From positions 1-11,684 of the forward strand of contig JAHJCS010000111.1 of the NCBI GenBank assembly GCA_018812465.1: a DNA stretch of 11,684 bases, in the 5' to 3' direction. The stretch is from Nanobdellota archaeon (GTDB taxonomy: Archaea; Nanobdellota; Nanobdellia; Woesearchaeales; UBA12501). Below the pieces are notes generated by a model that did not search any database, had not been told where the DNA came from, and saw nothing but the letters and a program-made list of their open reading frames with translations. The translations under genes were made by a program, and so were the position numbers. This document shows, one piece after another, positions 6,604 to 11,684 of this stretch; position 1 is the first letter of the stretch; every line of letters starts with the position of its first letter.

Positions 6604-8253
6604 TGATTTGTTCTTTTGGACAAATTCATTGTCTTTCAGCTTTTCAACACCAAGCCTTCCCATCTCTTCAATATCTTCTTCACTGAAGTATCCGCTTAGT
6701 TTTCCGTCTCTTATCATAAAACAGATATTCCTATGCCCTTTACCAAGCACTTCTCGTGTATTAAAGACATGCGTTCTCATGTATAAGTCTGCCAGACACA
6801 GGCCCATGGTAATTGTGAACATCTTCCTGTACTTGTCTTCAAGCTTATTTACAGTTCCATTATCAGCATCAAGCTCGATATATTCTCCTTGCTCCAATGC
6901 TTGTGTTGCATTCTCTGCTCCAATAATGCATGGGATATTAAGCTCCCTGGCCAGCAAGGCTGCATGGCTGAGAACACCTCCATGATTTGTTATTATTCCT
7001 GCTGCTTTGCTGACATGCTGGAAATCAGTCGGACCAATTGAATCAATGACAACAATACTGCCTTGTTTGATATTCTTTAGATCCTGCTGCTTTTCTATAA
7101 CAACAACATTTCCTTTTACTTTGCCGCTGTTTGCTGTCTGGCCTGTTATATCCTGTGATATACCCTTTTCTGCATACTTTTCCAATAGTACACTGCCTGT
7201 TATGACTTTTGAATGTCCATCAACAAGAACATGAGCAAAGCTCTCTAGTCTTTTGTGAATCTCATCTTTATTCACTTTGCCAGAAGCAAAGAACTCCCTT
7301 ATCTCATCAACAGTGTGATTGATGACATGCTCATAAGACACATCCATCCTCTTTGCAATCTCATCAAAAAGGCCTTTTGAAGCAAAGCTGATAAGCCCGA
7401 TAAGCTCTTTTCTGTATGTCTTGAGGAATAGAAGCTCTTTAAGGCAATTGACTACCTTTAGCTGATTCTCATCTATATTGAGTTCCTTCAAGACAGGGTC
7501 GTTCTCTTTGTGTTTTTCCTGTGCTTGATTGATATTCTTAATCCTTTCAAGAATCTCCTGTTCTGTTGCCTGTCTTGCATTGAAATAACTGCTTTTAATC
7601 CAGCCATACTCTTCTATATGCTGCCTGATTAACTCTTTCTGATTATCCTTATTCAGCTTCTCAGCAAGCTCTTTCAGAGCTCCTGCTTCCTGCTGTGAAA
7701 AAGTAAGCTCATCAGTCGGAACTATCAGTTTTGGCTTGTATTCTGAAATCCTACTCTTGTCTACTCCTGCTTTAATCAATACCTCTTCAAGCAGGATATT
7801 TGGTATCTCTTCCTGATTATGATTGATATATGAGAAAGGCATTATATCAAGCAGAGCAGACATTATTCTTTCAAACTGCTTTTTTAGATCTGCATTCTCA
7901 GCTTTTGAAAAGTCTTTTTCCTTTATTTCATAAGCAAGATCCTTTAATGCATCACAATAAGCCCTGAATCTACTCACAACAAGTGGATAGTATTCTGGGT
8001 CATTTCTCACATTCTCAAGAAACTTGTCCCTGAACACAGCAAACTCATCAACATCAAGATAAAGCTCAGGATTGACAAACAACAGATTCTTGCATCCAAA
8101 ATCAATGCCAGTCATCTCTCTGATGTATTTCTGGCCAAATCCCTTTGCATAAAGGTCTCTATTTAGAACACTGTTTGATCTTCTTTCTCCTACTTTCTTC
8201 CAGTTGTGGTTCTCAATAGATGGAGTCTTCTTGATTAAGTTTTTTGGTATCAT
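6601..8253 (-). CDS. PEP-utilising mobile-domain protein with an extra partial N-terminal module at its end
   Basis: This is 550 residues to the TAG. Residues 17-80 are an N-terminal module (W-K-K, then ELYLDVDEFAVFRDKFLENV). The middle is helical, with EEYGWIKSSYFNARQATEQE (about 214-233). The mobile domain spans 368-471 with the phosphohistidine motif HGGVLSHAALLARELNIPCI (H430) and the ending LDADNGTVNKL. In PPDK/PpsA/enzyme I this domain carries the phosphoryl group between active sites; the partners normally fused to it are absent here. Residues 472-550 (YRKMFTITMGLCLADLYMRT, then GYFSEEDIEEMGRL) do not belong to a terminating protein: they match the N-terminus of the family member at 1-822 (GFAEEDLDRVGRFF). 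So a second unit begins here and continues after the TAG. The start is 1 bp after the HD gene stop, without a clear ribosome site, indicating coupling. Confidence 0.82.
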   Translation of the reverse strand: MIPKNLIKKTPSIENHNWKKVGERRSNSVLNRDLYAKGFGQKYIREMTGIDFGCKNLLFVNPELYLDVDEFAVFRDKFLENVRNDPEYYPLVVSRFRAYCDALKDLAYEIKEKDFSKAENADLKKQFERIMSALLDIMPFSYINHNQEEIPNILLEEVLIKAGVDKSRISEYKPKLIVPTDELTFSQQEAGALKELAEKLNKDNQKELIRQHIEEYGWIKSSYFNARQATEQEILERIKNINQAQEKHKENDPVLKELNIDENQLKVVNCLKELLFLKTYRKELIGLISFASKGLFDEIAKRMDVSYEHVINHTVDEIREFFASGKVNKDEIHKRLESFAHVLVDGHSKVITGSVLLEKYAEKGISQDITGQTANSGKVKGNVVVIEKQQDLKNIKQGSIVVIDSIGPTDFQHVSKAAGIITNHGGVLSHAALLARELNIPCIIGAENATQALEQGEYIELDADNGTVNKLEDKYRKMFTITMGLCLADLYMRTHVFNTREVLGKGHRNICFMIRDGKLSGYFSEEDIEEMGRLGVEKLKDNEFVQKNKS

Positions 8254-8254
8254 T

Positions 8255-9331
8255 TTATTCAGCTCTTAATGTATAATCAGCTCTATCATATCCTGCTTTT
8301 GCAAATGCAGGAAACATCTGGTTGAGTTGACTATTGTAATATATCTGTAAAGCTGTTGCAAATCCAGTTACACGATTAAGTTTTACAGGATCTAATCCAC
8401 CTGTTTCTTCCAGCTTATCAATCAGACCAGGATATTCTTCAGCAAGATTGATCTTCTTTCTTTCTAATACTTGTTCTTGTATCAACTCTTTGATACCACC
8501 TTTTGCTAGTCTTTTGCAGAATCCCTGTCTTTTTTTGATTCTTTTCGCTACATCTTCTTCACTTTCAATTCCTTGAGCAACATCACATGCCCAATTATAG
8601 ACAAGATGCATATGTCTGTCTCCATAGGTTCTTTGAGTTGAGATATTATCTGCAATTCTCATTGGAGTTACCCATTGAGTATTATTCCATTCTGATTCTG
8701 TCATTTTGTGTTTTCCACTTGAATAATCAACAGCAGCAACTACTCTATGATGCAGTTCATCTTCCTGACCTATCATTTCTTTTGCTAATTCTTGAATGAT
8801 TTCTTTGTTATACTTCTTCTCTTGTTCATGCCCAATATTTCTCTGTAAGTAATCACTAAGTGAAAGTGTATCTCCCCCTTTTGATCCTGGTTTTTTAGTA
8901 ATTGCATAGATATCATGACATAATGCTGCAATTCCAATTGCATCTCTATGCTTTGACCATTCCTCTGGCCCAATCCCCATAAGATCTTTAGAAGTACGCA
9001 TTGCCTCCACCATGTGCTCAAACTCAGAAAGCATTAAACCAAGCTTATCGCCATTATTATAAACATGAGCAAAGTAAGCATCAAATAGCTTTTTTTCATT
9101 AACATTTTTTGAGAATCCAAAATCCTCAATAGCTGTAGCTAAACTGTGCATTATTGGATTTTCTAGATAAGATTGTGCAAAAGGGATGCCTTTTACCAGT
9201 GCCACTGCATAATCTCCACCATATCTGAATACCTCATGAATTCTTCTATTCCTTTCTCTTCCTTTTTTTGTAAAATTATTTACAAATGTTTTTTTAGGCA
9301 ATGTGATTATCGCTTTTGTTAAGTCATCCAT
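8255..9331 (-). CDS. HD-domain phosphohydrolase
   Basis: From the chosen ATG (9331) this is 358 residues. HD-superfamily metal ligands are visible in order: H106 (EFEHMVEAM), H139-D140 (ALCHDIYAI), H194/H195 (ELHHRVVAAVDYSSG) and D228 (MRIADNIS). Such enzymes hydrolyse phosphomonoesters, nucleotides or cyclic nucleotides using a mono- or binuclear metal site; the substrate is not evident and the C-terminal 100 residues are unfamiliar. A frame opening 25 codons further upstream (9406) would run through the TATA and operator region. The internal ATG is preferred because GGAGGGGTGG lies 8-9 bases before it. It is the first gene of the locus B operon, followed after 1 bp by the mobile-domain protein, which suggests joint action on a phosphorylated compound (inference). 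Confidence 0.82.
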   Translation of the reverse strand: MDDLTKAIITLPKKTFVNNFTKKGRERNRRIHEVFRYGGDYAVALVKGIPFAQSYLENPIMHSLATAIEDFGFSKNVNEKKLFDAYFAHVYNNGDKLGLMLSEFEHMVEAMRTSKDLMGIGPEEWSKHRDAIGIAALCHDIYAITKKPGSKGGDTLSLSDYLQRNIGHEQEKKYNKEIIQELAKEMIGQEDELHHRVVAAVDYSSGKHKMTESEWNNTQWVTPMRIADNISTQRTYGDRHMHLVYNWACDVAQGIESEEDVAKRIKKRQGFCKRLAKGGIKELIQEQVLERKKINLAEEYPGLIDKLEETGGLDPVKLNRVTGFATALQIYYNSQLNQMFPAFAKAGYDRADYTLRAE

Positions 9332-9344
9332 TTTCTTTACCACC

Positions 9345-9358
9345 CCTCCTTTTGGAGG
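9345..9358 (-). promoter_or_regulatory. inverted repeat that could occlude the HD gene ribosome site
   Basis: On the transcript the sequence is CCTCC-AAAA-GGAGG, a 5-bp all-strong stem with a four-base loop. Its 3' arm is the GGAGG of the ribosome site for the ATG at 9331. If transcribed, the hairpin could limit initiation. Whether it is in the mRNA depends on which upstream TATA-like element is used. Confidence 0.4.
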
Positions 9359-9368
9359 TATTATCCTG

Positions 9369-9397
9369 AATATATGGTGACTAAGCAAGTATATCAA
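9369..9397 (-). promoter_or_regulatory. TATA-like elements for the locus B operon
   Basis: Two candidates are visible on the minus strand: TTGATATACTT (9387-9397), predicting a start near 9366 and a leader of about 35 nt that includes the hairpin, and ATATATTC (9369-9376), predicting a start near 9346 that would drop the 5' arm of the hairpin. The sequence alone does not decide between them. Confidence 0.35.
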
Positions 9398-9406
9398 TAC
9401 TCCCAC

Positions 9407-9418
9407 CCCCTTAGGTGG
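9407..9418. promoter_or_regulatory. imperfect palindrome CCCCTTAGGTGG, probable TrmB operator
   Basis: This site matches the palindrome at 3988-3999 in 10 of 12 positions and starts 26 bp before the TATA core, exactly as there. It is also part of a broader inverted repeat, CCACC-n6-GGTGG (9403-9418 region). It lies between the divergent TrmB and HD promoters, so it could control both. Confidence 0.55.
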
Positions 9419-9426
9419 TGATTATA

Positions 9427-9442
9427 GAAAGATTTATATATA
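9427..9442 (+). promoter_or_regulatory. strong archaeal promoter of the second TrmB gene (leaderless)
   Basis: GAAAGATTTATATATA repeats the promoter at 4008-4022 almost base for base. The first T of the TATA core (9433) is 30 bp before the ATG at 9463, which both predicts a leaderless transcript and fixes the start of the gene. Confidence 0.8.
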
Positions 9443-9462
9443 AGAACTGGATTACAAAGCAT

Positions 9463-10215
9463 ATGAAAACAGATATATTAGAGCAGATAGGCCTATCAAA
9501 GAACGAAATAAAGGTCTATTTTGCGCTGCTGGAACTAGGTCCAGCCACAGCAACGCCCATTGTTAAGCAGGCCAAGATACCCAATTCCAAGGTCTATCCA
9601 ACACTCCAGAAGCTGATCCAGAAAGGACTTGTCTCTTACATAATAAAGAACAATGTGCACAAGTATACTGCTGCTGATCCCAGCAATATAATCGAGCTTC
9701 TGAACAGGAAAGAAGAGCAGATATCAGACCAGAAGAAACAGATAAATGAACTCATTCCCCAGATACTATTGAGAAGAAAGCTTGCAAAAGAAAAGCAGGA
9801 TGCTACAGTGTATGAGGGAATGAAAGGAATACAGTCAGTATACCAGGATGTGCTGGATTCCCTCAAAAAAGGGGATGAATATTATGTCTTCAATCTTGGC
9901 GAGAAGGACAATTATGAAAAAGCAAAGCTGTTCTTCAGGAATTATCATCTCAAAAGAGAGCAAAAAGGAATTAAAGTAAAGATGATAACTGATCTGAAAG
10001 TAAAAAATATAGTGTTAGAGGTTTTCAAAGGACTGAAATACTGCGAGCACAGGTTCATAGACGAGCCAATGCCGTCAAGCACAGTGATCTACGCAAACAA
10101 AACAGCAACCGTTCTTCTTGGGGCCAAACCAACTGCATTTGTTGTTGAATCAGAACAGAACTATGAGCAATATAAGAGATTCTTCATAAGTGTGTGGAAT
10201 AAAGCAGACCCTTAA
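9463..10215 (+). CDS. TrmB-family transcriptional regulator, single effector domain
   Basis: This 250-residue regulator has a TrmB winged helix (1-72: LSKNEIKVYFALLELGPATA, NSKVYPTLQKLIQKGLVSYI), a charged coiled coil (about 75-112) and one effector domain (115-247: EGMKGIQSVYQDVLDSLKKG, YHLKREQKGIKVKMITD, ending EQYKRFFISVWNK). It is a clear paralogue of the regulator at 4044 but has only one effector copy. The open frame extends 16 codons upstream, but those codons lie on the promoter itself; the ATG at 9463 is 30 bp after the TATA core, so it is chosen. The divergent HD/mobile-domain operon shares its operator region and is the likely target, along with itself. The ligand is unknown. It converges on the deacetylase gene, with the two TAA stops overlapping. 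Confidence 0.9.
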   Translation: MKTDILEQIGLSKNEIKVYFALLELGPATATPIVKQAKIPNSKVYPTLQKLIQKGLVSYIIKNNVHKYTAADPSNIIELLNRKEEQISDQKKQINELIPQILLRRKLAKEKQDATVYEGMKGIQSVYQDVLDSLKKGDEYYVFNLGEKDNYEKAKLFFRNYHLKREQKGIKVKMITDLKVKNIVLEVFKGLKYCEHRFIDEPMPSSTVIYANKTATVLLGAKPTAFVVESEQNYEQYKRFFISVWNKADP

Positions 10216-11102
10216 TCCCTATAACCCACAAACACCCCTCTTTCTTTAAACTTATTCAATGCTTCCAGGTCAAACTTATGGCCGGTCATCTTGGATATGA
10301 ACATTGTGTCTTTGAGTTCATATTCCAACAATGCTATTGCTCCAAAAGTATCAAGTATCTTATGCCTGACAAACTCATCACCACAAAAATGGCAGTCTTC
10401 TTTGTTCAGAAAGTGTTCATCATCCACTGAACCTACCAGCAATGCATTGTCATCATTAACACCATGCATGAATCCAAGACGATCGATAATAAACCTTGAT
10501 CCAAATGGAAGAAAGACAGGGCCTCTTGCCATCATGATATACTTACAATAACCTGAGTAAGTGACATCCAATACGCACCTCTGTCTTCCAATTGCTTTAT
10601 GAGGAAAATATGAGGTATAATCTATTGTGAATCCATCACCTTGCCGGACTTCGATCCTATCTGGATCTCCTTGATAAACTCTTGATTCATCTTCTAAACA
10701 ACCAGCAACCGTGAGGTATCTTTTCTCTGAAATTCCTTGTTTTCTTAACGGAGACAAAGCTTTGATTATACCTGAAACAGAATTATTCTGCCTGGGGCAT
10801 ACCCCATCAGAAAGTTCAATAGCAAGATTATCTATCCCTAACCCATATCTTAAAGCAGAGAGCATGTGCTCAACCTTGACGGCTTTGGCAGAATTCTCTC
10901 TTGTCTTTAAGGCAATACAGCTTGCCCCTCTTTTTTTGTAATGAAAAGCATTGGATAGATTAGCAGGAATTCTTGTATCGCCAACAAGGTATACTATCCC
11001 AGTATCATCCTCTGCAGGATAAAAAACAGCATGGTTTTCCCTGCCATTGAATACATTCACTCCTGCAATAGTCACAGGTTCGCTGATAGTTACTTGATTC
11101 AT
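10212..11102 (-). CDS. lpxC: UDP-3-O-acyl-N-acetylglucosamine deacetylase (LpxC) homologue
   Basis: This 296-residue protein has the two-domain LpxC layout and its zinc site. Motif one, VEHMLSALRYGLGIDNLAIE, gives E78 (general base) and H79. Motif two, EFVRHKILDTFG, gives H247, K248 and D251. The final catalytic histidine is H275 in TGHKFDLE. An ARG-x-x-FL segment (192-198) corresponds to the usual ARTFGF region but differs from it. In Gram-negative bacteria LpxC removes the acetyl group from UDP-3-O-acyl-GlcNAc, the committed step of lipid A synthesis. All catalytic residues are kept, so an active zinc deacetylase is likely, but the substrate in an archaeal-type genome is open: no other Lpx gene is visible. 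A GTGAT ribosome site is 5 bp before the ATG. It lies 14 bp after a small membrane protein gene and is probably cotranscribed with it. Confidence 0.88.
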   Translation of the reverse strand: MNQVTISEPVTIAGVNVFNGRENHAVFYPAEDDTGIVYLVGDTRIPANLSNAFHYKKRGASCIALKTRENSAKAVKVEHMLSALRYGLGIDNLAIELSDGVCPRQNNSVSGIIKALSPLRKQGISEKRYLTVAGCLEDESRVYQGDPDRIEVRQGDGFTIDYTSYFPHKAIGRQRCVLDVTYSGYCKYIMMARGPVFLPFGSRFIIDRLGFMHGVNDDNALLVGSVDDEHFLNKEDCHFCGDEFVRHKILDTFGAIALLEYELKDTMFISKMTGHKFDLEALNKFKERGVFVGYRD

Positions 11103-11116
11103 CCCAAATCACTACA

Positions 11117-11347
11117 TCAGTCACTGAAAAGATCAGCCTCTTTTTCCTTGGCCACATTGTGGATATAGCCTGCTGCTATGAAGAATATGCCTGATATGCC
11201 GAGAAGTATGTTGCTGGCCCATGTGAAGTCTATCTCCCTTGTCTTAAGAAAGATGTCAACAACTATATATGATCCTGCTGCAAAGAATGCTATTGCCCCT
11301 ATGAACAATAGGTAGGTGTATATCCTTTCCTTCTTTATTTTCCCCAT
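11117..11347 (-). CDS. small two-helix membrane protein
   Basis: This 76-residue protein starts with a basic segment (MGKIKKER), which favours a cytoplasmic N-terminus by the positive-inside rule. Two hydrophobic helices follow, at about residues 10-33 and 43-64, each with small-residue motifs (AFFAAGSY, FFIAAGYI), and then a charged tail. No family is recognised. The ATG is 31 bp from a TATA box and has no ribosome site, so the transcript is predicted to be leaderless. It is the first gene of the pair with the LpxC homologue, whose substrate would be membrane-linked, so a shared envelope role is possible but unsupported otherwise. Confidence 0.7.
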   Translation of the reverse strand: MGKIKKERIYTYLLFIGAIAFFAAGSYIVVDIFLKTREIDFTWASNILLGISGIFFIAAGYIHNVAKEKEADLFSD

Positions 11348-11369
11348 AATAAGATGTATTTAACAGGGG

Positions 11370-11379
11370 GTTTTTAAAG
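11370..11379 (-). promoter_or_regulatory. TATA box of the membrane protein/LpxC pair
   Basis: CTTTAAAAAC on the minus strand, preceded by GGAAAT (BRE-like), begins 31 bp before the ATG at 11347. That spacing matches the two leaderless TrmB promoters. Confidence 0.6.
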
Positions 11380-11398
11380 ATTTCCAGGCCAGAGAGCA

Positions 11399-11411
11399 AT
11401 ATTTATAAAAT
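11399..11411 (+). promoter_or_regulatory. TATA box reading into the right end of the window
   Basis: ATATTTATAAAAT is a good archaeal TATA element. It predicts a start near 11431. No ATG lies near that point, so a structured RNA is more likely than a leaderless coding gene, though this is not settled. Confidence 0.5.
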
Positions 11412-11480
11412 ACCTAAATTCCACATATTAATTAGCATATATTGCCGAGGTGGCACAACCATTGGAGCGTCAACGCTACC

Positions 11481-11527
11481 CTCGGAAGCTAGCTAAGTGG
11501 GATTTCGCTCTGCTCAATCCCACGACC
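11481..11527 (+). repeat. 47-nt direct repeat, copy 1
   Basis: This unit runs from CTCGGAAGCTAGCTAAG to AATCCCACGACC and recurs 121 bp downstream with a single difference (T to C at the second stem base). The spacing is not a multiple of three, so the two copies fall in different reading frames, which argues against a coding repeat. Confidence 0.9.
11497..11523. repeat. 8-11-8 hairpin, element 1
   Basis: GTGGGATT and AATCCCAC form a perfect 8-bp stem around an 11-nt loop. Read on the minus strand the loop is GAGCAGAGCGA, close to the loop of the hairpin at 11544. Confidence 0.8.
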
Positions 11528-11543
11528 GATGCAAAAGTTATTC

Positions 11544-11570
11544 GTACCATCGAACGAAGCGAGATGGTAC
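11544..11570. repeat. 8-11-8 hairpin, element 2
   Basis: GTACCATC and GATGGTAC form a perfect 8-bp stem around the loop GAACGAAGCGA. The stem sequence differs completely from element 1 while the size and the loop are kept. Confidence 0.8.
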
Positions 11571-11601
11571 TTAATGGCCGGATCAAGGAAGAAGACCCTT
11601 G

Positions 11602-11648
11602 CTCGGAAGCTAGCTAAGCGGGATTTCGCTCTGCTCAATCCCACGACC
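11602..11648 (+). repeat. 47-nt direct repeat, copy 2 (with 8-11-8 hairpin, element 3)
   Basis: This copy matches 11481-11527 in 46 of 47 positions. The internal hairpin (11618-11644) reads GCGGGATT with AATCCCAC, so the one substitution breaks a single pair of the 8-bp stem; the loop is unchanged. It is preceded by another potential stem, CAAGG (11584-11588) with CCTTG (11597-11601). Confidence 0.85.
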
Positions 11649-11684
11649 ATCTAAGATGGACTTTGCAGCAAATAAGAAAGATCA

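Larger units (their letters stand above)
11431..11684 (+). other. unidentified transcribed-looking region with repeats and hairpins
   Basis: No recognisable gene is seen here. The opening GCCGAGGTGGC resembles a tRNA 5' end, but no T-arm (TTCRA loop) or matching acceptor 3' strand follows. CCGAGG (11445-11450) can pair with CCTCGG (11480-11485), continued by TGGC with GCTA, to give an imperfect hairpin; AGCG-TCAA-CGCT is a competing stem inside it. Two short frames exist: GTG 11450 to 11617 (55 codons) and ATG 11529 to 11654 (41 codons), both translating the direct repeat as RKLAK(W/R)DFALLNPTT. Neither resembles a known protein. A structured RNA, a REP-like repeat cluster or the start of something beyond the edge are all possible. 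Confidence 0.35.

Noticed and set aside
5308..8253. Calling the mobile-domain genes phosphoenolpyruvate synthase or pyruvate phosphate dikinase
   Set aside because: Only the mobile phosphohistidine domain is recognisable; the nucleotide-binding and PEP-binding domains that define those enzymes are absent.
9332..9406. Upstream start at 9406 for the HD-domain gene
   Set aside because: The extra 25 residues cover the ribosome site, hairpin and TATA-like elements; GGAGGGGTGG sits directly before the ATG at 9331.
9415..9462. Upstream start (GTG-type frame from 9415) for the second TrmB gene
   Set aside because: It would put the operator and TATA box inside the coding region; the ATG at 9463 has the exact 30-bp TATA spacing of its paralogue.
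11481..11500. 5S rRNA-like CTCGGAAGCTAGCTAAG
   Set aside because: It recalls the CTCGGAAGCTAAGC of 5S rRNA, but nothing else of 5S (loop B/C sequence, terminal stem) is present and the stretch is duplicated.
11444..11530. tRNA gene starting GCCGAGGTGGCACAACC
   Set aside because: The 5' end and a D-loop-like GG look right, but the D stem has a mismatch, no anticodon stem can be closed, there is no TTCRA T-loop and no CCTCGGC acceptor strand in the window.
1..11684. CRISPR array, insertion sequence or transposase
   Set aside because: No regularly spaced repeat series and no transposase motif are seen; the only repeat is a two-copy unit at 11481 and 11602.

Overview
The window looks like AT-rich archaeal DNA, probably from a small-genome (DPANN/Woesearchaeota-like) lineage. 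The lineage is inferred; the archaeal assignment rests on what is seen. There are two TrmB-family regulators, strong archaeal TATA boxes (AAAGATTTATATAT) exactly 30 bp ahead of start codons that lack a Shine-Dalgarno (leaderless genes), and G/A-rich GGTG/GAGG ribosome sites inside operons. Against that background two genes look bacterial: a full-length LpxC deacetylase with its catalytic residues intact, and a protein with a cleavable signal peptide and an outer-membrane-like, beta-strand-rich body.

Layout, right half to left half. Positions 1-3915 hold a minus-strand operon (locus A): signal-peptide beta-rich protein, B12-binding radical SAM enzyme, histidine phosphatase, and a PEP-utilising-enzyme-like protein that runs off the left edge. 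A divergent TrmB regulator with two effector domains (4044-5186) faces away from it across a perfect 12-bp palindrome. A decayed piece of a further TrmB effector domain follows at 5198-5311. Positions 5308-9331 hold a second minus-strand operon (locus B): HD-domain phosphohydrolase, then a tandem pair of PEP-utilising mobile-domain units that share one reading frame interrupted by a single TAG. A second, single-effector TrmB regulator (9463-10215) is divergent from it, with a related palindrome at the same distance from its TATA box. LpxC and a two-helix membrane protein form a separate minus-strand pair (10212-11347). The right end (11400-11684) has a TATA box followed by a region with no recognisable gene, which carries a 47-nt direct repeat and three 27-nt hairpins sharing a conserved loop.

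Loci A and B look like two versions of one theme: a divergent TrmB regulator with a CCCCTTA-type operator, controlling an operon in which a phosphohydrolase gene (histidine phosphatase or HD) directly precedes an orphan phosphohistidine (mobile-domain) protein with no visible ATP-grasp or PEP-binding domain. The substrate is unknown. The strongest points to check are the in-frame TAG, the archaeal LpxC plus beta-barrel candidate, and the shared regulatory architecture.
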